Source: a bacterium
GTDB taxonomy: Bacteria; Desulfobacterota; Binatia; HRBIN30; CADEER01
Direction: 5' to 3'
Assembly: GCA_030430165.1 (NCBI GenBank)
Contig: JAUIGL010000005.1
Span: forward strand, 28,501 to 92,500
Length of the DNA: 64,000 bases
Positions 40,612 through 49,494 of the stretch are shown piece by piece; positions within the stretch are counted from its first letter, which is position 1; every line of letters begins with the position of its first letter. A model generated the notes under the pieces. The model saw only the letters and a program-made list of their open reading frames with translations. It was not told the DNA's origin and did no database searches. The position numbers and the translations under genes were made by a program.

Positions 40612-43536
40612 ATGAAACTTCGTATATCCGGTCAGGCATTTGCTTTCGCGGTTCTCGTGCTCCTGGCGAGTCCTCACGCGGTGTACGCGCAGACTTGCAC
40701 GGCGGACTGCAACCTCGATCAGGTCGTCGAGATCGGCGAGATCGTTCAGGCGGTGTCGATTGCGCTCGAGGAATCGGCGGTGGCGACCTGCCCGGTTGCC
40801 GATGCCGACGGCGACGGCGAGGTGGAGATCCAGGAAGTGGTGCTCGCCGAGCGGGCGGCACTCGGGCTGGGTTGCGAGATCCCGCTCGCCGCGCGCCTGG
40901 TGACCGGACCGGTGATCATCGACGCCGGGACAGCCGTCGGGTTTCCCGGCCAAACGACGCAGATCGAGGTCCGACTGCGTAGCAATGGCGCCGACGTCAC
41001 CGCGATCGAGAACGAGCTCCACGCCGACCCTGCGGGGCCGTTGTGCTTCTCCAATCCGCAGGTGAACCCCGACATCGATCGAACCGCGTCGGCGTTCAAC
41101 TTGACGAGCTGCGTCGACATGAAGGCGCTGATCCTGTCCTTCACCAACCTCGACGTGCTTCCCGACGGCGTGGTTCTCTACACGGTCGACGTCGGCGTGT
41201 CCGCCGGCGCCGCGGACGGGTTCTACCCCATCGACGTCACCGATGCCGGGGCGTCTACCCCTAACGGCGACCCGTTGCTGTCGTCGGGCGTCGGCGGAGG
41301 TATCTTCGTCGGCACAGCCAACGCGATGTGCGGCAACTCGGTGGTCGAGCTCGACGAAGAGTGTGACGACGGCAATCTCGACGGCGGCGACGGCTGTGCC
41401 AGCAACTGCTCGGTCGAGCGCGCGGTGAGCTTCGAGGTCGCCGATCTCGATGCGAGAATTCAGACCGCGTCGTTCAGTATCTCTGTCCCCCTGCGGGGGC
41501 AGCAGGAGCTATTGCTGGGCACGCCGCTGTCTTCCGATCCGGCGGCGATCGTCCCGGCCGTTGCGACGGTGTCCGGTACCACCTTCGACCCGGCGCCGAT
41601 TCCCGGCTTGGTGTGCGCCTGCGTGCGCGCCGCACAGTCGCCGTCGGCGCTCGCCGACGTCTCCGGCGCCGGTGAGTTCAGCTGCGCCGCCTCCGGGCTC
41701 GCCGACTCCGACTACCAGCGGCTGCGCGACCACAATACGGATGACGTCGATCCCAGCTGCACGCAGGGTACCGTCGAGGCCTCGCCCCATGCCGGTGTTT
41801 GTAACGGTCCGCTGGTCGAGACGCGCTCGGGCCTGGGCCCTGCTGGCTCGGGGACGCTCGACGCCCACGTCTCGCTGAGCTTGCTGTCGGACGGCGGCGC
41901 GTGCAGCGAAGACTTTGCCGGTGCTCCCTCCTGTCCGTACGCCGACTACGGGGCCGACTGCCTTCCGTGTACTGCTGACGACAGCGCCGTATCCGTTCCG
42001 ATCGCGCTCGGTTTGACCACCGGCACCGCCTCCGCCGTCGTCGAGGATGCCAACAACAGTAGCGGGGTGGTGATTGGCGACGACGTCGATTGCGGTGCCG
42101 TGCCTTGCATTGCGCGGGTCGAAGGTCAGCCGTTCTCCTGCTCCGAGTTGGTGTTTGGCGATACCCTGACCAGCGGAAGGTTGGCTGCGGCGCAGCCGTT
42201 CATCGACCAGCCGACTCTGGGTGACTACGTTTTGAGTTTGGCGCTTGCGGTGAACGAGCCGACCCCGACGCCGACCTTCACCCGCACACCGACACGCACC
42301 AGGACGCCGACGCGCACCCGCACGTTCACTCCGACTCCGACCGTTCCCGACGCCGCCGGCAGCCTGATCTTGAACAAGCTCCGTCTCAAGGCCGACACCG
42401 CGAGCCGCCCCGGGCGCTCCAACGGCTCGTTGAGTCTTCGGGGAACGGTCAACGTGAACGATCCCTTCGCCCCCTTCCTGAGCGACGTCGTCGCTGCCGG
42501 CCTTTCCGCGCACGTGACCGCATCCGGTGTCGATGTCTTGCTGTCGTGGTCGGGCGGCGAGTGCACCGAGCGTTCCTCCCGCCGAGGACCCGTGGTGACC
42601 TGTATCGGAAGCGACAAGCAGCGTGTCCGCTTCAAGCCGACGTCGACGCCGAACCTGTTTCGTATGGTGGTCAAGGCGCGTCGCCTGGCTCAGGAGCCGC
42701 CGCTGCCGGACGACGTCTATTACGTCGAGCTCGAAACGGTGAGCTCGCGGCGCAGCGATTCGATCGCCAACTGCAAGCTGCGCGGCGCCGAGCAGGCGCG
42801 GGTCAGTTGTCGCGAATCGGGTTTCGTCGGCACGACTCCGACGCCAACGCAGACGCCGACCTTTCCTCCGCTGGTGTGTCCCGGTGACTGCAACGGAGAT
42901 CTGGTTGTCGCCATCAACGAGCTGATCATTCTCATCAACATCGGCCTAGGTTCCTCCCCACTGGCGATTTGCCCAGCCGCCGACGCCGACGGCAACGGGG
43001 AGATCGACGTGACCGACGGCGTGCGCGCGGACATCTCCGCTCTCAGCGGCTGTCCCGTCTTTCCGACTCCGCCGCCGGCCACTCCGACTCCGGCGGTCAG
43101 CGCGGTGGCGATCGAGGCGGGGACCGTTGCGGCGACCGCCGGTTCGACGGTCGCGATCGACGTCACGCTCGACGACGGCGGCCTGGAGATGGTCGCCGTG
43201 GATCACACGCTGTCGATCGACCCGGCGGCGCACACCTGCTTCAGTTTCTGTACCGTCAATCCGTCGATCAATCGCGAGGCAAGTGCGTTTCGCTACGAGA
43301 GCTGCTCCTCGGTCAAGGCGTGGATCTTCAGTTTCACCGACACGTCGGGCATCCCTTCGGGGTCGGTCCTGTATACTTGCCAGCTCGAGGTCGCGCCGAC
43401 CGCGCCGACGGCGAGCTTTGCGATTCCGGTGACCGATATCGTCGCCTCGGATCCGCGTGGGTTCGCGTTGCCGGTAATCGGTGTTCCGGGCGGAATCGGC
43501 ATCGCCGGAGGCTCGAGCGCCGGCGTCATCCCCTGA
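40612..43536 (+). CDS. Giant secreted protein with both dockerin-like and cohesin-like modules
   Basis: 974 residues; the signal peptide ends at VYAQ. Order: EF-hand dockerin-like pair (about 30-90; DCNLDQVVEIGEI, DADGDGEVEIQEV), cohesin-like beta domain (about 100-235; VIIDAGTAVGFPGQTTQIEVRL), myxobacterial Cys-rich repeat (CGNSVVELDEECDDGNLDGGDGC), a ~300-residue beta region, a Thr/Pro/Arg linker (PTRTRTPTRTRTFTPTPT), a ~150-residue module shared with the TSP3 protein, a second dockerin-like pair (about 757-810), and a second cohesin-like domain (about 830-960; VAIEAGTVAATAGSTVAIDV). Cohesin-dockerin pairs build extracellular complexes, so this could be a scaffold able to self-associate. 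There is no catalytic motif and no clear anchor. Confidence 0.85.
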   Translation: MKLRISGQAFAFAVLVLLASPHAVYAQTCTADCNLDQVVEIGEIVQAVSIALEESAVATCPVADADGDGEVEIQEVVLAERAALGLGCEIPLAARLVTGPVIIDAGTAVGFPGQTTQIEVRLRSNGADVTAIENELHADPAGPLCFSNPQVNPDIDRTASAFNLTSCVDMKALILSFTNLDVLPDGVVLYTVDVGVSAGAADGFYPIDVTDAGASTPNGDPLLSSGVGGGIFVGTANAMCGNSVVELDEECDDGNLDGGDGCASNCSVERAVSFEVADLDARIQTASFSISVPLRGQQELLLGTPLSSDPAAIVPAVATVSGTTFDPAPIPGLVCACVRAAQSPSALADVSGAGEFSCAASGLADSDYQRLRDHNTDDVDPSCTQGTVEASPHAGVCNGPLVETRSGLGPAGSGTLDAHVSLSLLSDGGACSEDFAGAPSCPYADYGADCLPCTADDSAVSVPIALGLTTGTASAVVEDANNSSGVVIGDDVDCGAVPCIARVEGQPFSCSELVFGDTLTSGRLAAAQPFIDQPTLGDYVLSLALAVNEPTPTPTFTRTPTRTRTPTRTRTFTPTPTVPDAAGSLILNKLRLKADTASRPGRSNGSLSLRGTVNVNDPFAPFLSDVVAAGLSAHVTASGVDVLLSWSGGECTERSSRRGPVVTCIGSDKQRVRFKPTSTPNLFRMVVKARRLAQEPPLPDDVYYVELETVSSRRSDSIANCKLRGAEQARVSCRESGFVGTTPTPTQTPTFPPLVCPGDCNGDLVVAINELIILINIGLGSSPLAICPAADADGNGEIDVTDGVRADISALSGCPVFPTPPPATPTPAVSAVAIEAGTVAATAGSTVAIDVTLDDGGLEMVAVDHTLSIDPAAHTCFSFCTVNPSINREASAFRYESCSSVKAWIFSFTDTSGIPSGSVLYTCQLEVAPTAPTASFAIPVTDIVASDPRGFALPVIGVPGGIGIAGGSSAGVIP

Positions 43537-43541
43537 CTTCG

Positions 43542-43581
43542 ACCGGCGGGCCGCGGACCTTGTCGTCGGCGGCCCGTCGGT
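43542..43581 (+). terminator. GC-rich hairpin after the cohesin/dockerin-like gene
   Basis: A 13-bp stem with one G-U pair (43542-43554 with 43569-43581) and a 14-nt loop begins 5 bp after the stop codon. It lacks a T-run (GCTTTGG follows), so it is a possible weak or Rho-assisted terminator. Confidence 0.45.
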
Positions 43582-43728
43582 GCTTTGGCCGGACGGCTCA
43601 GACCGGCCGACGCTCGGCAGCGGGCTGGTCTCGACCAGCTCGATTGACGCCCACCGGGTGTCCTCGATACGACACCGGGCCATGCGTTGCTCACCTTGTT
43701 TCCGATCCGGCGCGGCGAGGCAGGCGGT

Positions 43729-45084
43729 GTGAGCCGGCTAGCGAAGAGCCTCGCAGCCGTCGCGATTTGCTTGATCGCTTTTACCGCGGGCTTCTTCCTC
43801 GCGAACACGAGGGACGGCGCGCAACCGAAAGCCCGGCAACGGACCGGCGCGCCTGCGGCCGGACCCGGGCGCGGTGCCTTGGCGCGTCAGGGACTCGTTC
43901 CCTCCGGAGGTGGAAAGACGTCCCAGGGGCGTTTCCGCGCGGCGCGGCTCGACGACGAGACGTCGATCGAGCTCGACGAGTCGCAACTCGAGGCGATGCG
44001 AGCGATCGGATACGAAGCCGGTACCAGGGAGGCTCCGGGTCGATCGGGCGTAACCCTGTACGATCGCGATCTCGCCGCTCCCGGCATCAATCTGGTGGTC
44101 GACGGACACGACGCGACGGCCGCGTTGATCGACATGGAGGGGAGCACCCTGCACGAGTGGCGCCTCGTCTTCGACGAGGTGTTTCCCGACAACGAGCTGC
44201 CGGAGATCATGCGGCAGAGCGTCACCTTCTGGCGGCGCGCCCATGTGCTCGAGGACGGTTCGCTGCTGGCAATCTTCGAGGGGGTCAGCCTCATCAAGAT
44301 CGACCGCGACTCCAATCTACTCTGGTCTTATCCGAAGGCGCATCACGATCTCGAGGTGACCGCCGACGGCCGCACCTTCGTTCTCACCCGAGACTGGTTG
44401 AAGTTTCCCAAGCCCAGCAGGAGGAGGGGCACGATCACCGACTACATCGCCGTGTTGGACAGCGAAGGTCGCGAGTTGGATCGCGTCTCGGTGTACGAGG
44501 CCATCCAGCAGTCTCCGTATTCGGCGCTCCTCGAGAATACGGACTCCGGGATCGAGATGTTTCACACCAACACGATCGAAGTCCTCGACGGTTCACTGGC
44601 CGAGCGGATTCCGGCGTTTGCCCGCGGCAACGTCTTGATCTCTCTGCTCCGGCAGGACGCGATCGCCGTCATCGACATGGAGTCGCGACGAGTCGTATGG
44701 GCGCTGGCCGGAATTTGGAGGAAGCAGCACCAGCCGACGGTCACCGACGGTGGCTTCCTCATGGTATTCGACAACATCGGGAACCGCGGCAGGACCCGCG
44801 TGATCGAGATCGACCCGGTGACGCAGCAGGTCGAGTGGGTGTTCGATGGCGGAGAGGCCGGCCTGCTCAGCTTGACCTGCGGCTCCAACCAGCGCCTCGC
44901 CAACGGCAATACCCTGATCACCGAAAGCGACGCTGGTCGCGCGATCGAGGTTACACGCGACAAGAAGATCGTCTGGGAGTACCTGACTCCGCACCGAGCC
45001 GGCGCCGAGAACGAGCTGATTGCTACTCTCTTCGAGGTCGTTCGCCTGCCGCCCGACTTTCCGACGGACTGGTTGTCCGGTTGA
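43729..45084 (+). CDS. Arylsulfotransferase (ASST)-family membrane-anchored protein
   Basis: About 451 residues from GTG 43729; one N-terminal membrane helix (LAAVAICLIAFTAGFFLA) anchors it facing outward. The rest is a propeller of the ASST family, with the expected histidines in YPKAHHDLEVTADGRTFVL, MFHTNTIEVLDG and KQHQPTVTDGGFLMVFDN, and the closing LANGNTLITESDAGRAIEVT. PAPS-independent arylsulfotransferases use a His nucleophile to move sulfate between phenolic esters. A LDESQLEAMRAIGYEAG segment resembles the C-terminal tails of sulfatases. ATG 43687 is an alternative start. With the sulfotransferase and sulfatase-like genes upstream, the window holds three sulfate-ester-type proteins. 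Confidence 0.85.
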   Translation: MSRLAKSLAAVAICLIAFTAGFFLANTRDGAQPKARQRTGAPAAGPGRGALARQGLVPSGGGKTSQGRFRAARLDDETSIELDESQLEAMRAIGYEAGTREAPGRSGVTLYDRDLAAPGINLVVDGHDATAALIDMEGSTLHEWRLVFDEVFPDNELPEIMRQSVTFWRRAHVLEDGSLLAIFEGVSLIKIDRDSNLLWSYPKAHHDLEVTADGRTFVLTRDWLKFPKPSRRRGTITDYIAVLDSEGRELDRVSVYEAIQQSPYSALLENTDSGIEMFHTNTIEVLDGSLAERIPAFARGNVLISLLRQDAIAVIDMESRRVVWALAGIWRKQHQPTVTDGGFLMVFDNIGNRGRTRVIEIDPVTQQVEWVFDGGEAGLLSLTCGSNQRLANGNTLITESDAGRAIEVTRDKKIVWEYLTPHRAGAENELIATLFEVVRLPPDFPTDWLSG

Positions 45085-45204
45085 CGCGCCGGCGCTCGGC
45101 CGACCCGCCACCAACGACTTTCGCGCCCTCACCTCCGATGCGCCGGAGTGGGTTCGTCGTCCGATTGCCGACGCATATTCCATTTGCGAAAAGGATGCTC
45201 GCTC

Positions 45205-46785
45205 ATGAGTATCAGGCTCATCCTCGTCGCTCTGACCGCCACGATTCTTCTGCTGCGCTTTGCCGACGAAGCATGGCTCGGCGAAGACGCGTTCATCACT
45301 CTGCGCGTGGTCGACAATTTCACCAATGGCTTTGGACTGCGTTGGAACGTCGACGAGCGCGTCATGGTCTATACGCATCCGTTGTGGATGCTGGCGTGCT
45401 CCCTGGTGTACGCAGTCACCGGAGAAGGGCAGTATACGGTCGTCGGTCTCGGCCTACTGCTCTCGATCGCAGCTTACCTCTTGATGGCGCTGCGGTTGCG
45501 CGGCGATTTCAGACTCCTGATCGGCGGACTATTCCTACCATGGATGCTTTCGCCGACGATCGTAGGCTACGCCACATCGGGTTTCGAAACCCCCTTGACG
45601 TTGTTCACCCTTGCCGCCTTCGGCTCCTTCTACCTGCGCGACGACGAACGCGCCGTCGATTCAGGATGGCTGTCGCTGACCGCCGGGCTGGTCTGTTTGA
45701 ATCGGCCTGACACCGTCCTGCTGTGTGCGCCACCGTTGCTCTGGCTGACCTGGCGCGAGCGCGAGAGAATCGACTGGGGTCGGTTTGCGCTCGGCGGGGT
45801 GCCGCTAGTCGGCTGGGCCATCTTCAGCGTTTTCTACTACGGCTTCTTGGCGCCCAACACGGCTCAGGCCAAGTTGCGACCGGAATTTCCTTTCGCGCGC
45901 TACCTTGCGGAAGGCTTTGGGTACGCCGTCGACCTCGTTCACTGGGATCCCGTCGCGACGGCGCTCTGTGTTTCCGGCATCTTGGTAGCCGTCGTCAGCT
46001 GTAAGCGCGCCGTAGCCCGACCCGCGGATCGCCTGGCGGGACGGTCGGCAGCGCTTGCCGTTGGCGCCGTGCTCTACGGCGCATACGTCGTGCGAATCGG
46101 CGGCGACTTTCTTTCCGGACGAATGTGGATCCCCACGATCCTGGCGCTGCAACTGGTGCTCCTGGCGGCCCTGCCGAGCGCGATCGAGGAGTGGAAGCGC
46201 AGTCGAACCGCGACCCTGTCCCTCGTCACGGCCACGCTACTCGCGATTTCACTATTCTACGGACTCGCGGCGAGTCAGCCCGCCCGCGGTCCGTACCACG
46301 CCCGCTCGCTCGGTCGCGTCGAGCTACAGCGAGATCTGACGTGGACCGTCACCGATCCAGCCGCCAGGCTGCGCCGCCGCGGGGAGCTCATGCGGCGGAG
46401 GGCGAAGGCGTCGGAAGGGCGGCTCGTACAGCCTGTCGCCCTGATTGGCTTCCTCGGTTTCGCCGCGGGCCCCGAGGTGACCCTGATCGACACCTACGGC
46501 CTCGGTGACGCGTTCCTGTCGCGTCTCCCTCCCGATCCAGAGAGGCGCTGGACCTGGAGGATCGGTCACCTCGTTCGCATGGTCCCTCGGGGCTACCTGG
46601 AAGCACGGCGGACCGGGGCGTCGTCCGCACTCCCCCCTCAGCTGCGCGACTACTACGACAAGCTCTCGCTGATCATCTCGGGTCCACTTTGGAGTTGGGA
46701 GCGACTGCGCACGATCGTCGCCTTCAACCTCGGTCTCTACGATCCGTCGATCGAGCAGTGGTTGGACCAACACGACCCGAGCTGA
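45205..46785 (+). CDS. AftB-like membrane glycosyltransferase (GT-C)
   Basis: 526 residues with about ten membrane segments, from ATG 45205 with AAAAGGA upstream. LGEDAFITLRVVDNFTNGFGLRWNVDERVMVYTHPLW is the first-loop signature of the family that includes mycobacterial arabinofuranosyltransferase AftB; the Glu-Asp pair is the expected catalytic acid site. YYGFLAPNTAQAKL, GGDFLSGRMWIP and EVTLIDTYGLGDAFLSRLP with LVRMVPRGYLEAR are further family blocks. It transfers a sugar from a polyprenyl-phosphate donor on the outer face of the inner membrane. The natural acceptor outside Actinobacteria is unknown. It starts 121 bp after the arylsulfotransferase-family gene in the same direction. Confidence 0.85.
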   Translation: MSIRLILVALTATILLLRFADEAWLGEDAFITLRVVDNFTNGFGLRWNVDERVMVYTHPLWMLACSLVYAVTGEGQYTVVGLGLLLSIAAYLLMALRLRGDFRLLIGGLFLPWMLSPTIVGYATSGFETPLTLFTLAAFGSFYLRDDERAVDSGWLSLTAGLVCLNRPDTVLLCAPPLLWLTWRERERIDWGRFALGGVPLVGWAIFSVFYYGFLAPNTAQAKLRPEFPFARYLAEGFGYAVDLVHWDPVATALCVSGILVAVVSCKRAVARPADRLAGRSAALAVGAVLYGAYVVRIGGDFLSGRMWIPTILALQLVLLAALPSAIEEWKRSRTATLSLVTATLLAISLFYGLAASQPARGPYHARSLGRVELQRDLTWTVTDPAARLRRRGELMRRRAKASEGRLVQPVALIGFLGFAAGPEVTLIDTYGLGDAFLSRLPPDPERRWTWRIGHLVRMVPRGYLEARRTGASSALPPQLRDYYDKLSLIISGPLWSWERLRTIVAFNLGLYDPSIEQWLDQHDPS

Positions 46786-46971
46786 CCCGGGCCTGTCGGG
46801 GAAAGGAACGCCTGCGCGATCGCGAGCGCGTAGCCGAGCCGGTGAGATCGCCCGGATGCGGCCGATGGGCGCCAATCCTCGCAGACCTACGTCGCCTGTG
46901 AAGGTTGTTCTCGGCGCAGCAATCCTGCCAATGCGTACATCTCCTTAGTCGACGACGGATTTGGAGGGGCA

Positions 46972-47865
46972 ATGTCCAAGCTCGTGGCTGGGGTGTTCTT
47001 CGTTTCGCTCCTCGTCGCGGTACCGGGGCCGGCTGCGGCGCAATGCGATGGTTGCGACTGTGACGGGGATGCCGTCGTATCGGTCTCGGACCTGATTCGC
47101 GCCGTGAACATTGCCCTCGGCAGCGCGCCGATCGACGGCTGCTCATTGCTCTGCCCGGTAGGGCGGATCTGTATCGTCTCGATCGATCAACTGATCCGCT
47201 GCGTCAACTACGCGCTGAACGGCTGCCCGGAGGAGCCGACGCCGTCGCCGCAGCCGACGCAGTCGCCAGGTCCCGTGTGCACGCCGCCGCCGTGCGCGGC
47301 GGGCGAGGTGATCGTATGCGGAAGTGCGCCGGAAGGGTGTCCGGGAGGGTGCGGATCGGTGTGCGCCACGCCGACGCCTTCATTCACCACGACGCCGGTT
47401 CCATCGTTCACGCCGACGCAACCGTCGTGCGGGACACCCACGGGCTGCGCCACCTTCGGGGTTCTGGTCGAGACGCCGGGTGCCTGCCCGTTCTGCGCGA
47501 CGCGCACGCCGACGTCGTCGCCGGCTGCGGAGACGCCAACGCCGACCGCGGAAATCACCGATACCCCTTGCCCGGCGCCGACGTGTCCGACCTTCACCGT
47601 GGTGTTGGAGCAAGGTGGGCTGTGTCCGCGCTGCGTCACGCCGTCGCCGACACGGACCCGGACACCCACCTGTGCGCCGACCGGCACGCCCTACTGCAGC
47701 GAGTTGCCTTGCCAGCCGTGCCCGACGATTCGGCCCTTCTGCAATGTGTCCAAGTGCGGCCGGTGCGTGACGCCGCGGCCCTGTGACGAGAACGAGACCT
47801 GCGTGCCCGGGCTCGGTGCAATCTCGGGCTGCTGCGGTTGCCGCACCAATACGCCAACGCCGTAA
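46972..47865 (+). CDS. Secreted dockerin-like protein with Cys/Pro-rich repeats
   Basis: 297 residues with GGAGGGG before ATG 46972; signal peptide ends PAAA. A dockerin-like pair comes first: DCDGDAVVSVSDLIRAVNIALG has intact ligands, while the second (CPVGRICIVSIDQLIRCVNYAL) has lost them. The remaining ~200 residues alternate Thr/Pro linkers (TPTPSFTTTPVPSFTPT) with Cys-pair units of a loose repeat (CGTPTGCATFGVLVETPGACPFC, CPAPTCPTFTVVLEQGGLCPRC). These Cys units recur about four times and look like small disulfide knots. It is probably extracellular and possibly docks on the cohesin-like protein at 40612. The Cys-unit function is unknown. Confidence 0.8.
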   Translation: MSKLVAGVFFVSLLVAVPGPAAAQCDGCDCDGDAVVSVSDLIRAVNIALGSAPIDGCSLLCPVGRICIVSIDQLIRCVNYALNGCPEEPTPSPQPTQSPGPVCTPPPCAAGEVIVCGSAPEGCPGGCGSVCATPTPSFTTTPVPSFTPTQPSCGTPTGCATFGVLVETPGACPFCATRTPTSSPAAETPTPTAEITDTPCPAPTCPTFTVVLEQGGLCPRCVTPSPTRTRTPTCAPTGTPYCSELPCQPCPTIRPFCNVSKCGRCVTPRPCDENETCVPGLGAISGCCGCRTNTPTP

Positions 47866-47928
47866 CGTTCGACTGCGTCGCGCTTCTTTCGGGTTCGCCG
47901 CGGCCGCGCGGGGTCTCCTGGATCGCTC

Positions 47929-48288
47929 TCAGCGCCGTTCGAGCTCGCCCTGGCAATCCAGGCACAACGGGGTCTCGGGCTTGGCGCGCAGGCGCTCGAG
48001 TCCGATCGGTTCCTCGCAGCGCCGGCACTCTCCGTAGGTGCCGGCGTCCAGCATTGCCAACGCGGCGGCGACTTGTTGGCGCCGCACCTCGAGCCCGGCG
48101 CGAGTTGCTTTCGCCATCTGCTGTTGCTGGATCGCCTCCATTCGCGACAGGCGCCCGATCGGCTCGTCGAGCTCGACCGGCTTGGCGCTCTCCAACCCGG
48201 CGGCGAGTGCCGCGGCGATCTCGTCGCGTGCCACGATCAGCTGCTGTCGGAGTTGCTCGAGAATATCGGCGGGTAGGGCGGACACCAC
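47929..48288 (-). CDS. TraR/DksA-type zinc-finger protein
   Basis: About 119 residues if GTG 48288 is the start; ATG 48393 is in frame but falls within a palindrome and the added N-terminus is not protein-like. A helical coiled-coil part (LEQLRQQLIVARDEIAAALAAG, PVELDEPIGRLSRMEAIQQQQMAKATRAGLEVR) is followed by a four-Cys zinc finger, GTYGECRRCEEPIGLERLRAKP...LCLDCQ. It resembles the family members that bind the RNA polymerase secondary channel, although short versions like this are functionally uncertain. Its usual DxxDxA tip is not obvious (DEPIGRLSRMEA instead). Convergent with the Cys-rich dockerin-like gene and divergent from vapB. Confidence 0.8.
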   Translation of the reverse strand: MVSALPADILEQLRQQLIVARDEIAAALAAGLESAKPVELDEPIGRLSRMEAIQQQQMAKATRAGLEVRRQQVAAALAMLDAGTYGECRRCEEPIGLERLRAKPETPLCLDCQGELERR

Positions 48289-48387
48289 GGCTGCACTAGC
48301 GGCCGGGGATCGATTCGGCAACCCGGACGGTTCGAAGCAGGTTCGGCTCCGCCGTAGGGGAAGAGGTGGGCGTCGCTTTCGACAGAT

Positions 48388-48403
48388 TGACATATATATG
48401 TCA
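48388..48403. promoter_or_regulatory. 16-bp perfect palindrome, probable VapB operator
   Basis: TGACATATATATGTCA, starting 36 bp before the antitoxin ATG. A TTGACA (-35-like) overlaps its left end. VapB-type antitoxins bind such palindromes through their ribbon-helix-helix domains to repress their own operon. A further half-site-like ATGTCA lies at 48419-48424. Confidence 0.7.
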
Positions 48404-48423
48404 CCTATCTGCGCTCTTATGTC

Positions 48424-48663
48424 ATGCGAACGACGATCCGCATGGACGACGAGCTGCTGCGCGATGCGAAGAAGCTAGCGGCGGAGAGTGGCCGCTCCTT
48501 GACCAAGCTGATCGAAGATCTTCTGCGCGAGAAGATCGCCACGCGAGAGAAGAAGGCGGCCCGGACTCGCGCGAGGATCCCGACGACCAAGGGCACCGGT
48601 TTGCAGGCCGGAGTCGACCTGGATGATTCTGCATCTCTCCTCGGATTGATGGAGGGTCAGTGA
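48424..48663 (+). CDS. vapB: VapB-type antitoxin (ribbon-helix-helix)
   Basis: 79 residues. MRTTIRMDDELLRDAKKLAAESGRSLTKLIEDLLRE is a classical ribbon-helix-helix DNA-binding segment. The C-terminal ~35 residues (TTKGTGLQAGVDLDDSASLLGLMEG) are the flexible toxin-binding tail. It neutralises the PIN-domain toxin encoded next to it and represses the operon through the palindrome upstream. The stop overlaps the toxin GTG by 4 bp, so the two are translationally coupled. Confidence 0.9.
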   Translation: MRTTIRMDDELLRDAKKLAAESGRSLTKLIEDLLREKIATREKKAARTRARIPTTKGTGLQAGVDLDDSASLLGLMEGQ

Positions 48664-49088
48664 TCCTCATCGATGTGAACGTTCTCGTCTACGCGCAAAG
48701 GGAGGACGCTCCGGATCACAAGCGCTACCGGGCTTGGTTGGAAGACGTGCTCAACGGCGACGAGGCGTTTGCGATCTCCGAGCTGGTTCTGAGTGGCGCC
48801 GTCCGAGTCCTCACCCACCGCCGCGTCTTCAAGCAGCCGACGTCGGTGAAGCGGGCGCTCGAGTATGTCGATCTCCTGCGCAGCTGCGACCTCGCCGTAT
48901 CGGTTGGGCCGGGACGGCGGCACTGGGATATTTTCAAGCGGCTGGTTCGCGGGTCGGCGGCGCGCGGCAATCTCGTCCCCGACGCCTACTTGGCGGCCTT
49001 GGCCATCGAGTCGGGTTGCGAATGGATCACCACGGACCGCGACTTCAGCCGCTTCCCCGGCCTGCGCTGGCGCCATCCACTCGAGTAG
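48660..49088 (+). CDS. vapC: VapC-type PIN-domain ribonuclease toxin
   Basis: 142 residues from GTG 48660. The acidic metal-binding residues of the PIN fold are in place: ILIDVNVLVYA (first Asp), SELVLSGAVRVLT (Glu), LVPDAYLAALAIESG (Asp in helix) and ITTDRDFSRFPGLRWRHP (C-terminal Asp pair). VapC toxins cut tRNA or rRNA at specific sites and arrest growth until VapB is restored. It is second in the vapBC operon. The target RNA cannot be predicted here. Confidence 0.92.
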   Translation: MILIDVNVLVYAQREDAPDHKRYRAWLEDVLNGDEAFAISELVLSGAVRVLTHRRVFKQPTSVKRALEYVDLLRSCDLAVSVGPGRRHWDIFKRLVRGSAARGNLVPDAYLAALAIESGCEWITTDRDFSRFPGLRWRHPLE

Positions 49089-49098
49089 TCTCCCACCG

Positions 49099-49467
49099 TC
49101 AGGAGTCGGCCATGACCCACTGCCTGGCCGAGTCGAGCTCGCCCGTCGGGAAGTGTCTGACCTCGGCGGAGACGAAGTGCGCGGCCAAGGTCTCGGCGAT
49201 GTCTCCGAGGGGCGAGTCGGTGACCAGGCCTACTTTCTTGATGTGCTTGTGGTGGTCGCGGACGAAGCGGAAGTGGCTCATCAACGCTCCGAGGTTCTCC
49301 CAACCGGGAAACTCGGGAGCTTCGATGATGATGCCAGCGAGACCTCCGCGCTCTTCGATGTACGGATCCACTGCTTGCGCGAGCGCCGCGAAGTCGGTCT
49401 CCTCCAGCTTCGATTCCGGTCGCACGTAGAGAACGGAGTTTGCAGTGTCGAGGCTGTGTTTGAGCAT
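49099..49467 (-). CDS. SpoIIAA-like (STAS-fold) protein
   Basis: 122 residues from ATG 49467 with GAGGAG upstream. MLKHSLDTANSVLYVRPESKLEETDFAALAQAVDPYIE and GLAGIIIEAPEFPGWENLGALMSHFRFVRDHHKHIKKVGLVTDSP match the SpoIIAA-like family, a small alpha/beta fold related to STAS domains and CRAL-TRIO lipid-binding proteins. Members are widespread but mostly uncharacterised. It is convergent with vapC, 11 bp from its stop, and lies 27 bp after the winged-helix gene in the same direction. Confidence 0.85.
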   Translation of the reverse strand: MLKHSLDTANSVLYVRPESKLEETDFAALAQAVDPYIEERGGLAGIIIEAPEFPGWENLGALMSHFRFVRDHHKHIKKVGLVTDSPLGDIAETLAAHFVSAEVRHFPTGELDSARQWVMADS

Positions 49468-49494
49468 GGATACTCCTCTCGGTCGGGTCAAATA

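Noticed and set aside
42969..45710. 913-codon open frame on the plus strand
   Set aside because: It crosses from the cohesin/dockerin-like gene through the gap into the arylsulfotransferase-family gene in another frame; its translation is Arg-rich and unlike protein.
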